Below, in pieces: positions 33,901 to 46,700 of a stretch of DNA of 64,000 bases. Below the pieces are notes generated by a model. That model was given only the letters and a program-made list of their open reading frames with translations, made no database searches and had not been told where the DNA came from. Position 1 is the stretch's first letter; the number at the start of each line of letters is the position of its first letter. The position numbers were made by a program, and so were the translations under genes. The stretch is from Takakia lepidozioides. Its lineage: Eukaryota > Streptophyta > Takakiopsida > Takakiales > Takakiaceae. The DNA is taken from NCBI GenBank assembly GCA_030704615.1, contig CM060732.1, positions 40,591,053-40,655,052 on the forward strand. Direction: 5' to 3'.

Positions 33901-35934
33901 CCCACTGCTCTTGCGCTCAGCTGTTTACAACCAATGTACGCCAAAATTGGTGAGTGTAAGAGCCACTTCACCTTGCGGCTACTTCTGTCTGAGATAACCC
34001 CTTGACCAACTGAAAAACCCCAATTCTAATTAGAGAAATTCGACAGAAACCATGGGTCTCTCAAGCACAATCAATCTATAAGACTACATCCAGTGGTGGT
34101 TACGGATAAAGACTTGCAATTCAGAAACACCTACACGAATAAGTTTGGATGGGATCATGGACACTAGAAAAGGAGTACAATTACTGTTTTGCAAATTTCT
34201 TGAGAGTATCTACAGATCACAGTGCAGCCACCTAAGAAAACAAGCTGGAAGTAGAGTGAAGAGCAGTCATTGCATCATTTACGGACTCATAGACCATCCT
34301 TTCTGCAGGAAACGATTTTATTCTTTGGGTGGAACAGATGAAGACCTGTAACATGATGGTTCCTGTGGCCGTCAGCCGAATGCCTTGATGTGAAATCGAT
34401 GTGGGTGTTGTAATCAATACAATTCCATCCACAACATCCTGCATCACATGTTTTGTGGGTAAAATGAAGTACAATTCAAAGCAACTAGCTATACTATCCA
34501 TAACTACATGTGAGAGACCAGTAAACTCTGAACTCACATTTCAGCGGTAATAAAAAATAAGATAAAATAGCTACATCCGATATCAAGAAGAGCTTTCAAG
34601 GATGAAAACAAAGGCAACAGGACAAAACCTCAAATAAAGTCACATGGAAGAAGAAACAACAAAAAGTGGAAGGATACCAAAAAGAATGATGTCAGGTCAC
34701 TCTAAGAGTACGAGACAATGAAATCCCCTGTATAACAGTGATCAGCTGTTATAACTCCCAGTGGCTTCATTAGTTTCTGAAAGAGGCTGCAGACGCTCTG
34801 AGTTTCTGTGTTAACACAGGAAGACTCAGCCAAGACATAGCCAGCCAGCAACAACTAAAAATTCTGACTCAGATGATATATTGATATATTAAGATGAGCT
34901 TCGAAACACCAGTGTAGTGGCTTGGAATGCACCAGGCAAAGGCTGCCACAGCAAACTAAACCCATCTACACAACCACTACCAACCATAGTTTGAACTTGC
35001 AGACCTCCTTAGCACCCCCCTGTAATTGGAATCTCCTGGTTGTAGTAGTACTTGAATTCTTGCTAGAATGAAGATCATCAGCTGTGACTTCCTCAACCTT
35101 AATAGAATCAGAGGCAATGATTCTAAGTGCAATGTACATTCAATATCATGGTCGTCGATGCCATATAAGTTTGATTCAGATAAGCTGGTTGGTGTCATAA
35201 TAACGCTCAAACAGTCTGGTGCCTTGAGTATCTCCAAATGCAACGATGACAGGTCAGGACTTCCAATATCGAAGAAATTCCAAGCGCCTCTTAAGTTCAA
35301 GAAGCTCAGGTAGACACGCACATGGAATTACAAAGAAAACTACAAAAATGACACAATATGAAACTTGAAAGCAACAACAATCTCCTTATAGCTCTAGGGT
35401 CTAAGAGCAGCTGCTTAATCGGCAATCGGCACAGTTTCTGCCAGTATTTACTGCAAACAGCTTCTCCATCTCAACAACTATTCCTTCTAAATTTCCTGCC
35501 AAGTTTATCAGTATCTGAGCAGTCCCAGAGTGAAAACAATCGTACACAGGTTGACATTTCAACAAACGGTAAGTTATCCCATACCAGGTGTTACAATACT
35601 CCTTTCGTGCCAACATCTTAGTCTCATTCGTCCCTTCCTTCTTAATAACTGTGCTTTCAAGGCTTGCAAGAATACACTTTGAAGCTTGAACAACAAAGAA
35701 TTCATAGGAATCTAACAACTCCGAACGACAGAAGACGCAAGTCACCAAGTTCGAGTTCAAAAGCCCAATTCCCGACAACAATCTCCAGTTTCGAAATGAA
35801 GGGTAGTTGCTGGAGGACAAACAGGGTTCAATCAAAAAAATAGAAAGCCAAATATGAGAATACGGTAAACATGAAATGCTTACAGGTGGACTGTACACGC
35901 GATCTGGTCTGGAGAGCCTGATCTCCACCGTCAT
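30992..35934 (-). CDS. VPS26C: VPS26C / DSCR3 homologue (retriever-type endosomal sorting subunit)
   Basis: The protein is an arrestin-fold VPS26-family subunit that acts in endosomal cargo recycling. Minus-strand exons are 35934-35884, 34438-34346, 33920-33856, 33734-33680, 33387-33298, 32961-32877, 32540-32445, 32047-31863, 31448-31360 and 31103-31004. Every junction is GT-AG and in frame, giving 303 residues. Diagnostic text includes MTVEIRLSRPDRVY, TSISHQGIRLTATG, YTITAEILRGYL, FYITQDTQKHAL, GGFRITGRVATQC, GELTVETSAVPIHSIDLQLL, TETSEIQSTQ and DGDICRGLALP. Homologues end about a dozen residues later with an LPLELVR-like tail. I did not find that exon, so the end given here (stop at 30992-30994 by reading into the intron) is provisional. 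Confidence 0.9.
33945..34000. repeat. Short dispersed repeat, partial copy
   Basis: GTAAGAGCCACTTCACCTTGC matches the family also seen at 25.5 and 55.6 kb. It lies in a VPS26C intron. Confidence 0.45.
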
Positions 35935-38126
35935 CGCTACAAGCTCTTGGAGAACGACAACAAAGAATGGTAAGTACTATCTGCTCAAAGTGGAAGTCTA
36001 GGTCCAAAAATGTACTTTCTGCTTTACAAACTCGAAGGTCTGGAGCTCCAATTCCAGAAGGGTAGTGACCAGTGATCCCTATGAAGACGGTGAATGACTA
36101 TAGACTTCCGCATCATTCTCATTCTTCTCTCAAAATTGGGTCCTTGGCTTCTCCTCCTGCAGATACACCACTGTTGGGACTCTTGTCTTTCAAACCCAAC
36201 AATTGGGTCAAGCCCAAGTTGGCAACGCAAGGTCACAAGTATGCGGACTGAACCCAGGCATGCCAGGAAGTGTTGGGGTGTTTGTTGATGGATGAGAAAG
36301 TATTAACCCAAAGATGCACATGATGGAATGTCCTTGGAGCTAGAATAATACATGATGGGTCTGGACAGCGGAAGGACGACTGTGAGTTGGTTCGGTCGGC
36401 AGCAGATGTATCTGTGGTTGTAAAATGAGCAATGGAGAGAGACAGATGTGTGGGTGTTTCTGCATGTCACGCTGTTTGCTGGCAGTTGCTGGCAGCCTCT
36501 CCGCAGCTCAAGTAGCTTTAAACTGAATCCTGCGAGGTGCTCCATGGGGTCTACCATCTGATGCCGACGATGGGTCTGAGCTTGCACTCTCTGAAGTAGC
36601 TTGTTGTTGGATGTAAAGTGTACGACTGATGGAGTTATTAGGTCGATTGATCTCGGGCCTTCAGACTTGGAGCTATGGTGATCAAGTGGAAGTGGCGGTT
36701 GACAGTCCATTTTAAGCAACCATTGGAAGCTCATTAGGTGCTCTACACTTTAGTCGTTACTTAAACCTCGAGCAAGTGAGCTAGTTTTCTCTTCCTTCAA
36801 GCTTTCTGAGAGTTTATCAAGCATCTCTGTCTGTAGTTTGCAACCGAAGTCTATCTCTAGAAGGAACAAGGAATGGCGGCTATGGATCGTCGGAGCATGC
36901 TGTCTGTTCCCGATTCGCTGGTTAGAATCTGGTAGAAAGTACAGAATCAGCTCTTTGGGGTGCATCCTGTGCTCTCTGAGAGCAGAGTAATGCATTTTGT
37001 AGCAATGCGACCAACCTTCCATGCCTCCCAAGTTGTAAGACCTTTTGAATTTCAGTGTGTTGAATGAGCTGGAAGCGGGACACCCACAACAGCTTTCTGG
37101 TTTTCCCATTGATGCGCATTCATTTGATCGTAAGTTGTTAGAACGACAGAACCAAAGGCGGGGTTGCATCCACAGCTCTTTTTAGTTCTTCTCTACTGAA
37201 CTCCCCACCTCAGCTGATCTAGCCTGCCTCGTTCCTTCTGCAGCTGCCAGCCTCTGTACCTTGGAGAAGAGAAATTCACATTGTCCATGTGATTTGCGTA
37301 GAGCAAATGTTGGACGGAAAAATCACCCAACATCTACACATTGTATGGGAAGTGTATTTCTGTAGCTTTGTAGCTACTCATGAATTGTATGCAGGACCAG
37401 GCTTTGCTTAGAATGCCCCCTGCTTTCTGCTTTAGCTGCTTGTGCTCATGGGAGAATCTGCTGCCGTCTTCTGCAAAATACGTAGTTGTAGCTAGCTAGA
37501 CCACAGCTGCCTTGCTTTAAACAGAATCAATTACGAAGACTTTAAGGAACGAATCGAACCTACACCGCAAGGCTTTCTCGTTACAGCGAGCTGCTGCTTT
37601 TCCTTAGCACAACCGTTATTTCATGATGGAGTGATGAGGTGTGCCTAGCCAGGTGAAGTGATCCTGTACAGTGCAGTGTGAAGTGATCATGTATTCTCAA
37701 ACCTGTGCAGGTACGCAAACAATGTAGCAGCTTGTCGATATCGAGATTCACACCATGACCACTGTATCTGGATATGCCATGGTTCAGAAAGACTTTGTTA
37801 ACGGATTCCTTCAGCATCGGACCTCAAAGGTTGAAGCGCATGTTGGCAATATGGAAAGAACGGAAATAACCTGCAACACATATCACAGGGACCCAGCACA
37901 GTCCTGAGAATAGCATTACCAAGGTTGTTTCAAAGGGAAAATCCTGCTGAGCCGATGAGAAGCAACTAAGAGGCTGAAGTCATATTACTCTGTTTAGAAG
38001 AGTTGTGGAAGTTCCACCATATATGTGATAGATGCTCCTAAGACAACGAAGAAACACGGAAATTGAGGCAAGTCATGCTGTGGGGCTCGTGAGTGAGGAT
38101 TGAGATTGGAGGGCACGACTAGCAGG
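35935..38126. other. Divergent intergenic region between VPS26C and the ankyrin gene
   Basis: It should contain both promoters. Minus-strand frames at 36303-36734 and 36750-37169 are 140 codons each, but show no known motif and no convincing splice partners. I do not annotate them as genes. Confidence 0.35.
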
Positions 38127-41100
38127 ATGAGGCAGCTGCAGGAGGGCGAGGAGGATGAGAGCAGCATATCGCAGAGGCTGATTGAAGCAGCGTTGGCAGG
38201 TGATGAGTGCACTGTTGGTCATGCCCTCGCCCATTCGCTCATAGATGTTAACTACAATGGAACTGTGAGCTTAAGGGTGAAGCACAGTGAGACAGTGCAG
38301 CACGAGGAAACTCCTGATCAAGTCAAAATTGAGTATCAGGAGTTCAAAACTGACATCACACCTCTCTTTGCAGCTGCTCATGCAGGCCATGTTGACATCA
38401 CACGCAAGCTTCTGGTTTGTATCTTACCTCTTCTCTTGATGATAGCTGAATTCTTCCTTCAAAAGACATTTTTGCATTTCACTTGAAGGAGAAATGCTTG
38501 CAAACAAGATTTGCATGACTCAGCATGTTGTTTTCCACTAATTTCCACAAAATGAAGTCTAGCCTTTGTCTCGGTGTTTGTGAGGAGCTAGACTTGAATG
38601 ACATCCTTTTAGTTAGTTAGTTTGTGGAATGACAAGAGTTGTAAGATCTGCGTGTTGTCCTGAAAACCAAAAGAGAAGAAGTAAACCCAGTTGAAGGCAG
38701 CTTACCTGATCGCCCCCATGATCCTTCTAGGTCTACTTTTTCTGTCAGTAGGTGGGCACTCTAAAATGGCCACAAACAGTCTGGCCAGGGAATTCTGTGC
38801 CTGCAGCTGGGTGGAACAATTGATGAGCCTCAAAGATGGATTTTGAAGCTATGATCAAATTGCTTGGCCAAAGTGCCCCAACCATGCTGGAATGTTGTAT
38901 GGATTAAATCTGGAAGTAGGACAAGTCAACCTTTACACAGATTTAGTTGTGACTCTCAAGGGGGATGGCCAACAGACAGCGGGAGCAGATGTGAATCAGA
39001 AGGTCTTTCGAGGCTATGCCACCACCGCAGCAGCCAGGGAAGGGCATGATAGGGTGCTCAACATATTGCAGCGTGCAGGTGCAGCACAGCCTGCATTGGA
39101 GGATGCACTGCTGGAGGCATGCCTATTTGGGCAAGGCAAGGCAGCTGAGCTTCTCATAAGCTCTGAGATGACACGCCCTGATGTGCAGGCACAGGCTCTG
39201 CTGCATGCCAGCAGCCGTGGCTTTGTGGATATTGTTGCGACATTAATCAAGGCAAGCCTGCCCTTCCTTTTGTGTTGAGTCGGCATGTGGAAGGAGCATC
39301 AGTTGCCTCCTCTAAGGTGTGCAGGGGACCGTAAAAACACTCAATCAGTGATCCCCTTTTGTATACTCACTTGTATCTCTCCCTTTTGGCCTTCTTTCTT
39401 TGCCCAGATAAGTTAGTGGCTTTTAGACTCAGGCAGACACATGAGGGTGGCATTGCTGCCAATTTTGTGACTGCAACATCCAGTGCAGCTAAGGGATTTG
39501 GTTTGGCACTACCAGAGCCTTCCTTGGCAAGGAACCCCCAATATCTAGCTGCCCAGGTATGACAGGTAGCACTAGAGCTGCTGCAATTGCAGTCCTGAAG
39601 CCCTGGACATGCTCGGATGGGTGCAGAGTGGAGTGGATGTGAACTCATGGCACCGCGTATTGTTGCGGTCGGCAAAGCCGGCATTGCATGCTAATGTCAA
39701 CTGTACTCCGTTGATTGCAGCCATCGTCGCAAGACAGTCTCTCGTTGTCAATTATCTCTTGGAGGTAAATAATATTGCTGTTTTAACCTTATGCTACAAC
39801 TGAGAAATTAGGACAGCTCCATGCTTGGATTGGGTACCCTCCCCATTCAATGACATGGGAGCCTGCTGTTGGGATGCCATTGTAGGCTTTTGTGGGGATG
39901 CCTGCATGCAATTGTTTACGGAACCAACATTTGTGATTAAAGTCAAACCCCTCCTATCATTTCAAGTGGAAAAAGTCGTGGAATGTAACATTCAGGTGAG
40001 TGGGCTTATTGAAACATTGAGGCCTTGTCGTTCCCTAGAAGCCAATAGCTGGTTTTGGTGCACGCAGGCAGGAGCCAGAACAGACTGTAAAGTGAGCCTT
40101 GGTGCCTGGACGTGGGATTGTAGCTCTGGAGAAGAGCTTCGGGTTGGGGTTGGGGCGGGTTTGGCAGAGCCTTACAATGAAGCATGGTGTGCGGTGGAGT
40201 ACTGGGAAGCCAAGGGGTCTATATTGAGGATGCTTCTGGAGTATATCCCTTCGAACAATGTGCAAAATGGCAGAACACTCATCTTCCATGCCATCCTTTG
40301 TCGCAATGCAGCTGCTATGAAGTTGCTGTTGGCAGCAGGGTCTGATGCAGAGTACCACATTCAGACATTGGAGGGAAGGGAATTCCGGCCCCTGCACTTG
40401 GCAGCACGAGTTGGTTGCGTATTGGTGTTGAATCTGTTAATTACTCATGGGTGTAAACTGGATGCCCAGACAGAATCTGGAGACACTCCTCTTATGCTGT
40501 GTGCGAAGGGAGGGTTTCAAGATTGCCTCAAACAGCTGCTTATAGCAGGTGCTGATGTTGGACTTGTGAACCAAGAGGGTCAAAGTGTTGTGAGCATTGC
40601 TGAGGCCCATGGAAGTGGGCCTGCCTTTCATCAGATGGTGTGGGACGCCATCAAAACAGGGCAGCATATTTATTCCAGCAATCCAGAAGTGTTTGCACCG
40701 CTTCATATTGTTGCAAGGTTGGGGGATAGCAAAACCCTGCAGAAGCTGCTGCAACAAGAAGCTGGCCTGGCTTTGAATGCACAAGACGAGGGTGGTTATT
40801 CTGCGGCCATGATCGCTGCACAAGAAGGTCATCTGGAGGTATTTAAGCTGTTGTTGTATGCAGGGGCTGATGTTGGTCTTAAAAGTAACAGGGGCGAGAC
40901 AGCACTGTCTCTTACCGAAGGCAATGGGACAAGGGAGGGTTTAGAACAGGTGCTGGCGGAAGCCATAATGGCAGACATAGTGAAAGGGCAAAACTTCAAG
41001 TCTCTACATTTCGCTGCACAGAGTGGTAAGGTGGATGCAATGATCCAGCTGTTAAAGCGCGGGTCAGATGTCAATGCCTGCGACAATGATGGCTACACAC

Positions 41101-41615
41101 CCCTCATGCTGGCTGCAAGTGAGGGTCATGAAGAAGCATGCCGGATGCTTCTACTTGCTGGGGCTGATACTAGCCTAATCACCTCAAGGGGAGAGACGGC
41201 ACTTACATTGGCAAGGCAAACACACTCCTCAAATTCTGCAGAAGGAGTGATTTTAGATTATTTGGCCAAGAAATTTGTCCTGAGTGGTGGCCCATTGTAT
41301 AAACATACCAGACAAGGCAAAGGGGCCCCACACAGCAAAGAGGTTCGAATGTTGAAGTCGGGTTTTCTTACTTGGGGTGACTCAAGTAGGCGTAATGTTG
41401 TGTGCATGGAAGCAGCAGTAGGCCCCTCTCCTAGATTTCGCAAAAATCGCAGAAAAGGTGATGCGGATAAAGCAGGTACGTTCCGAATTGTCACCAGTGC
41501 AGGGAGGGAAGTGCACTTCGAGTCATCAGCAGCTGCCTCTGCAGAGCTTTGGGTGCGTGGAATTAGGCTGATTATGATGGAGGCTGGCACTGGGTCAACG
41601 GCGGATGGACATTGA
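38127..41615 (+). CDS. Ankyrin-repeat protein with C-terminal PH-like domain, four exons
   Basis: Exons are 38127-38414, 38976-39251, 39627-39764 and 40068-41615, all phase 0, giving 749 residues. The start is the first in-frame ATG (MRQLQEGEEDE). Ankyrin repeats run from about residue 70 to 600, with typical GxTPLMLAAxxGH and LLLAGAD text (DGYTPLMLAASEGHEEACRM). The last 110 residues (KGAPHSKEVRML, LTWGDSSRRNVVC, FRIVTSAGREVHF, AELWVRGIRL) match the PH-like end of a conserved plant ankyrin family. Homologues share EEFKTDVT, RGYATTAAAREGH and SLGAWTWD-like blocks in this order. Intron 2 uses a GC donor (AAG|GCAAGC). The molecular role is unknown; scaffolding or membrane recruitment is a guess. 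Confidence 0.92.
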
Positions 41616-43755
41616 GCTGAATTGCCTTTGTTCCTTTTTGTGTCAGGATTGCTTCTTGCAGGGATGCTCTTACAGTCTGCTGTGGTCTAAAGCCACACTT
41701 ACTGCTTCTTTCTGGCAGCTAGTCGGGATAATTTGTACTGAGGCAATTTTGAAGGGGCAAGCAGGGGTTCGGATTTTGAAGATGACAACTTTGATAGGCT
41801 AGGACAAGTGGTATCCTAAAACATTCGTAGATTGTTGGCCATCAAAGACTTAGCTCAAAAAATGATGAGCATCATATTCACAGAGTACTGACATGGTTTA
41901 CCCAAAAGCCCGCTTATCACCGAAGTTTCTTGTATGTCTCCAAATTTGCTTCTACCATCTATACTGGTCCACGACTGCTATGCAAGTGCAGGCAGACTGT
42001 GATTTTGCTCATTCCTCAAAAATACTGGAAATTTTGTATTACCAGTGTAATGACTCCAACTAATCCAACTGCTCCACTGCAAACATTCCTAGAAGGGATA
42101 TTCTCCAACTATGCTTTAATGGTTACTGCTATGGAATGTGTGTGACCTCAGAGAATCCCTCGTTTGACTACATGTCCCACCAATAAAGAACTCACATACC
42201 ACATAACTTAACCTCTATCCATCAATGGTGTCGTCAACGTTCGCTTTCAAGCCAGGTGATACCTGAGGCAACCACCATATTGTTGCACATCGATGATTCG
42301 ATTTGGTTTTTGTCGGTTTGTGAGTGCCGAAGATCGCCCTTTCTGGCTTGGCGTTCCAGGTGGCTTCATCTTCACTTTCCTGCAATAATGCAGATACGGG
42401 TAGAACGGGTTTTCATATGAGCACACTAGAGACGTTTCTCTCTCAGGTAAGTTGACTCATTCCCTTCATAGATATCTTCGGATTGAAGGATTGTTTAATT
42501 AGGGTTCCGTTTCTAGCATGCACGTCTATTGATTATAAGATTCTCTACCTTTTTCCCTTACATGTATCTCTTCATGAACGTCTGTCCTTCCAACATTTCA
42601 ACCTACATGTTTCTGCCCAAAAAGTGGATGGTCTGTTGGGATTATATATTATGTATAGTGATGCAGTCTCTTTTTGTTGCGGGGCCGCAACTGGGCCTTC
42701 CAGTGCAGTGAAGTCCTTTGAATGGTATTAGCCTTGCGAGTTGGGCTTAGTTGTATATATACCCTCACAGGCACAGTGGCAGGTGTTAGCAGTTAGCACC
42801 CCACCTTGCCCTGCCATTGGCTGCCCCTAGCAAATCTGGGGTACTTAAAATCAGTAGCAGGCAGACAAGACTTGCTTATTCCAGGCTTATGCAAGTTGGA
42901 ACCAAAGTATGGCAGAAGACTGGAGCCAGAAGGAAGCCATTGCTCCTTGACAAATCTGCTGCACAATCAGATCACAAAAGAAGAGATTGGGGAGCAATGA
43001 TAAACGGTATATAAGTCCATAGACTTTAAATGGTTCACTGGTACCAATCTTGGCTGATCTACTCATGAATGGTTGATATGACATTACTGGATGCTTGCCA
43101 GGAATTGGCCTTGATGTCCACTGTAATCCAACAGCCACAGAATGAACCATGATCCCTTTCATACCAACAAGAAGAAGATTATCTGCCAAAAGATGTGTAG
43201 TGACAGATCTTTAAAGCTTTGTCCTTGAAGGACTCATCTGTAGAAGAGTAGCCTTTACATTGCAGTAGTCTGCCACACTGGGCCCTTGAGCATAGTTATT
43301 TTTCTCCTCACTATAGACTGAACTAGCTCCAAGAGTAAGAATTGCAGACTGCTGATAAAATAATAATGCAGTAGTGGGATGTTTGATCTTGAGTTCCCGA
43401 GTTCCTCTAAAGGGAAATTCCAAGTAAAGAGTGCAAGTTGAAATGGTGTACGCACAAATCATATGTTGGTTTCCTGAGTTTCAATGACAGCCTCTAAAGG
43501 GATCCTTCTAGGTACAATTTTGATGGGTATATGCACAAACAGTACAATGCAGAACTCTAGGCGGCTGATAATGTATCTGCTGGAATACCCCCAAGGCACA
43601 TCTTCACTCCAATAAGGGCTTTAGTCTTCAGTTGTTGACTTACTCATTGGGTTGGCAAGTACTGTATCATGCATTTTGTAACAATGAAATTATCCACAAT
43701 CCTCCAAGGTAACTGTTGTTCAGCTGATTCAAATCAAGAGGAGCACCCCTTGCTA
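41616..43755. other. Convergent intergenic region, ankyrin gene and BIOF 3' ends
   Basis: It holds both 3' flanks. Short plus-strand frames near 42483-43014 are unrecognised, and no repeat with defined ends was seen. Confidence 0.35.
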
Positions 43756-46700
43756 CTAAAGCTTGGGTCGTAGAGCAAGAGATCCCACCTCAATCCGATC
43801 ACTAAGAGGCTGCTTACTCTGCACCAAGTAGGTACTTTGCTCCAAGGCATCTGCAGTACTTTTCTTGGAAAACTTTTTGTAGGTGTTCTCAGGTAGTGAC
43901 GAGGGGAGCCACCTTGCAGTGGTATAAAGAGAATTGAATGAGGAGCTCCTAGACTTGATCCATGGAGGCAGTGCTGCCACCAGAGCGTCCACATCAGCAG
44001 CAGTGTGTGCTGCTGATAGTGTTATACGTAGCCTGTTCCACCATCCAGAACACCCACACCTATTTTTTCTTATATCAAGCTTACGTGGCCTCCAAGGAGA
44101 AGAAAATCAACATGAAAACCAAAGGAAAAGCTGAAGACTGTTGGAGTCCGACCCATTGGTCTCATCATACCTCTCATTTTACCATGATCTTTCCACTCTT
44201 CCACTCTTCAGGCAACTCAGGATCCTCAATGCCTTAGTATAAGACATGATGCTTTGTACAGGAGCCATCAAATAAACTTGTGACAAATGGTCTCACCGAG
44301 AAGAGTTGAGAGGAACTGTAGGAGGCCTGATTGCTGACACATGGAAGCCTGCTGTGAGCAGCTGTCTGCACAACAACACAACATCCATTATCCCCCTGTA
44401 CAGGTGTCTCATATGCCTATGGTCTGATGAACTCTTCTTTCTTAAAAATTAATTACACTGACACATTTTAATGAGTTCAAATGCTCCAGCTACTGAGGGG
44501 AAAAAATACTATCCCACAATGGGGCCCTGAAAGAAGCATCCCTGGCAAGGGTTACGACAAACGGGTGCACATGGCATCATGGTCCTACCTGTTTCATCAC
44601 AGATCAGGAGGACTAGGATTTTCGCCCAAGCGCCAATGTCATAGTCTCACAACCAATACCTAGCACTACATTTCGGGTCAAAGGTGTCTGCTGTAATCAT
44701 TCCAGGGAGGATACTGGGTTTTTCCAATGAGATGGTTCCTCCCAGAACACTGTACTGTACACACAGCATAACTGGTCTGGGCTGGACCTGCTTGCAGCCA
44801 GTGTGTCGTCTGCACTTCCAAGAATGATGGGCGCAATCGGGCTGCTAAAGTGCAATCCAGTGGCCTTTGAAAACTGCTGCACCCGCTCCCACAGTGCTTG
44901 CTGCCGCCATCTCTCTTTCTGTGCCACCAGGATGGCAGCTGAACCACACCCCATGTTGTGGAACTCTTAGACTATGGATACTACAAACATAATAGAAAGG
45001 TAAAAATTGTTGCTTGTCACATGAGGTTTATAGGTTAGATAATAGACTACAGGGTAAGTGCATAGTGCAGCAATGCCCAACTCAGCCATCACCTTGATTT
45101 CCATGGCCATATGAGCAGCATATGACAGGCTCTGACCGTACATCATCTGTATGCCTTCATATAAAAGTAAATAGGATGCAACCAGAGTCTCTTGCAAGGA
45201 CCGCCTTTCATCCCTCAAGTTGGTCCCGCAAGATGCTCAAGAGCCCACTAATTAATCTGCACCTTGAAGATTACATGAAGAAAGCCCTCAGTGATATCAG
45301 TGTCGGCAGGTCTTGTGCATAACCAACCTTACAGATGGAGACTCCCTGCCCGGAATGAGTAGAAATGTCCCCAAGTCTAAGGATAGGGAGAGACCCACAG
45401 TTGGCAGAATCGGGCAGACTCACCATGCGCTGCAGCTACAACAGGAATAGGGAGTGATGTGGAGAAGATGAAGGAACGGCCTCTTGACTGGATCAACTGC
45501 TTCCATTTTTTACTGCATACATCACATTGCAACAGGCACCTCAGATGCCCCAGGTAAGGTGGCCTCAAGGATTTATTGCAAGGAGGGAAATATTAAAAAC
45601 CCTCGGGAAAGGCCTGGCTTGCAATAAAGGTTTTGAAAGAGTGCCTCATGCAGGTAAGTTGTTAAGAACTTTATGTACTTATAACTGTAGGTCTGTGCAT
45701 AGGACAAGGAATCTCTAAAAGGCGCCAGTCTCTTCCCCTGATCTCGAAGCAATAGGGAAGGAGAAAAACAAAATGATTACAGAGAGAATGCTGTTTGCCA
45801 TAGCCTTGTGGCCATTGACCCCCGCGCCCAGTTTGAGCAGAACACAAAGGGACAGAAACTACCTTTGTCAGGGGCTGACACCGGTAGTGTGACTTACCTT
45901 GGAACAGACAATTGATCCGAGTTTTCCAGATATCCTCTAGAACTCCCAAGACACAAGCATCAATCTGCTCTGTGTGATTTGCCCAATAACTAGGCCCCAT
46001 AAGGGCCTGGGCTTTTGGTTCAGCCTCAAGATTACAGAGACAGAGAGAGGGAAGGAGAGAGATGAATACCTGGAAGCGATGAAGCCACCATGGCAGCCAA
46101 CAGCCTTGCTAAGGGTGCCCACATGGATGTCAATCTCATTTTGCACACCAAATGCCTCAGCAACCCCTCCCCCATTCTCTCCACAAACCAGTGTCCCATG
46201 CGCCTGCACCGGAATTGGATCTTCTCAAATGAAATCAACTTCCCCTTCAGAGGATTAGGCGAGCAGCAATCACATTAAATTGCAATAAAGGCTCTGAAAG
46301 ACTGGACTGTCACACTCAGGTCAACATTTGAGCAAATTGTGCAATTTAGCTCTCAGCAATTAATGTTTAGCAAGTTCGAAAGCACTACTTTCGTATGAAC
46401 TAGAAGGGTTTATCCTTCAGGTCAATCACAAGACCAATTTGACTACCTCACCTCAAGGAACGAATTTTCAAATTTCAGTGAAAAAAGGCAAGTGTGAGAA
46501 GATCAATTGAGTCAAAGATCACCTCATCAATCACCAAAAGAAATCCATGCTTGCGCCGCAGACCTACCAGCTCCATGACGGGTGCAAAGTCTCCATCCAT
46601 ACTGAACAGACTGCAACAATTACACAGAATCATCACAGGCCTCTTTACTTCAGCAACACTAAGTCCTTTCAGTGTGTGGGCCAAGGGAGGTGCATCTTAA

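Noticed and set aside
36303-37169. Two minus-strand frames of about 140 codons as an upstream gene
   Set aside because: No recognisable domain, codon-like pattern or matching splice sites; too weak to annotate.
39359-39562. Plus-strand frame within the ankyrin gene as an extra exon
   Set aside because: Known homologues go directly from LIK to the SGVDVN block, and including it adds foreign sequence.
39825-40067. N-terminal extension of the large ankyrin frame
   Set aside because: It precedes a clear acceptor at 40068, which restores the family sequence; the extension is intron.
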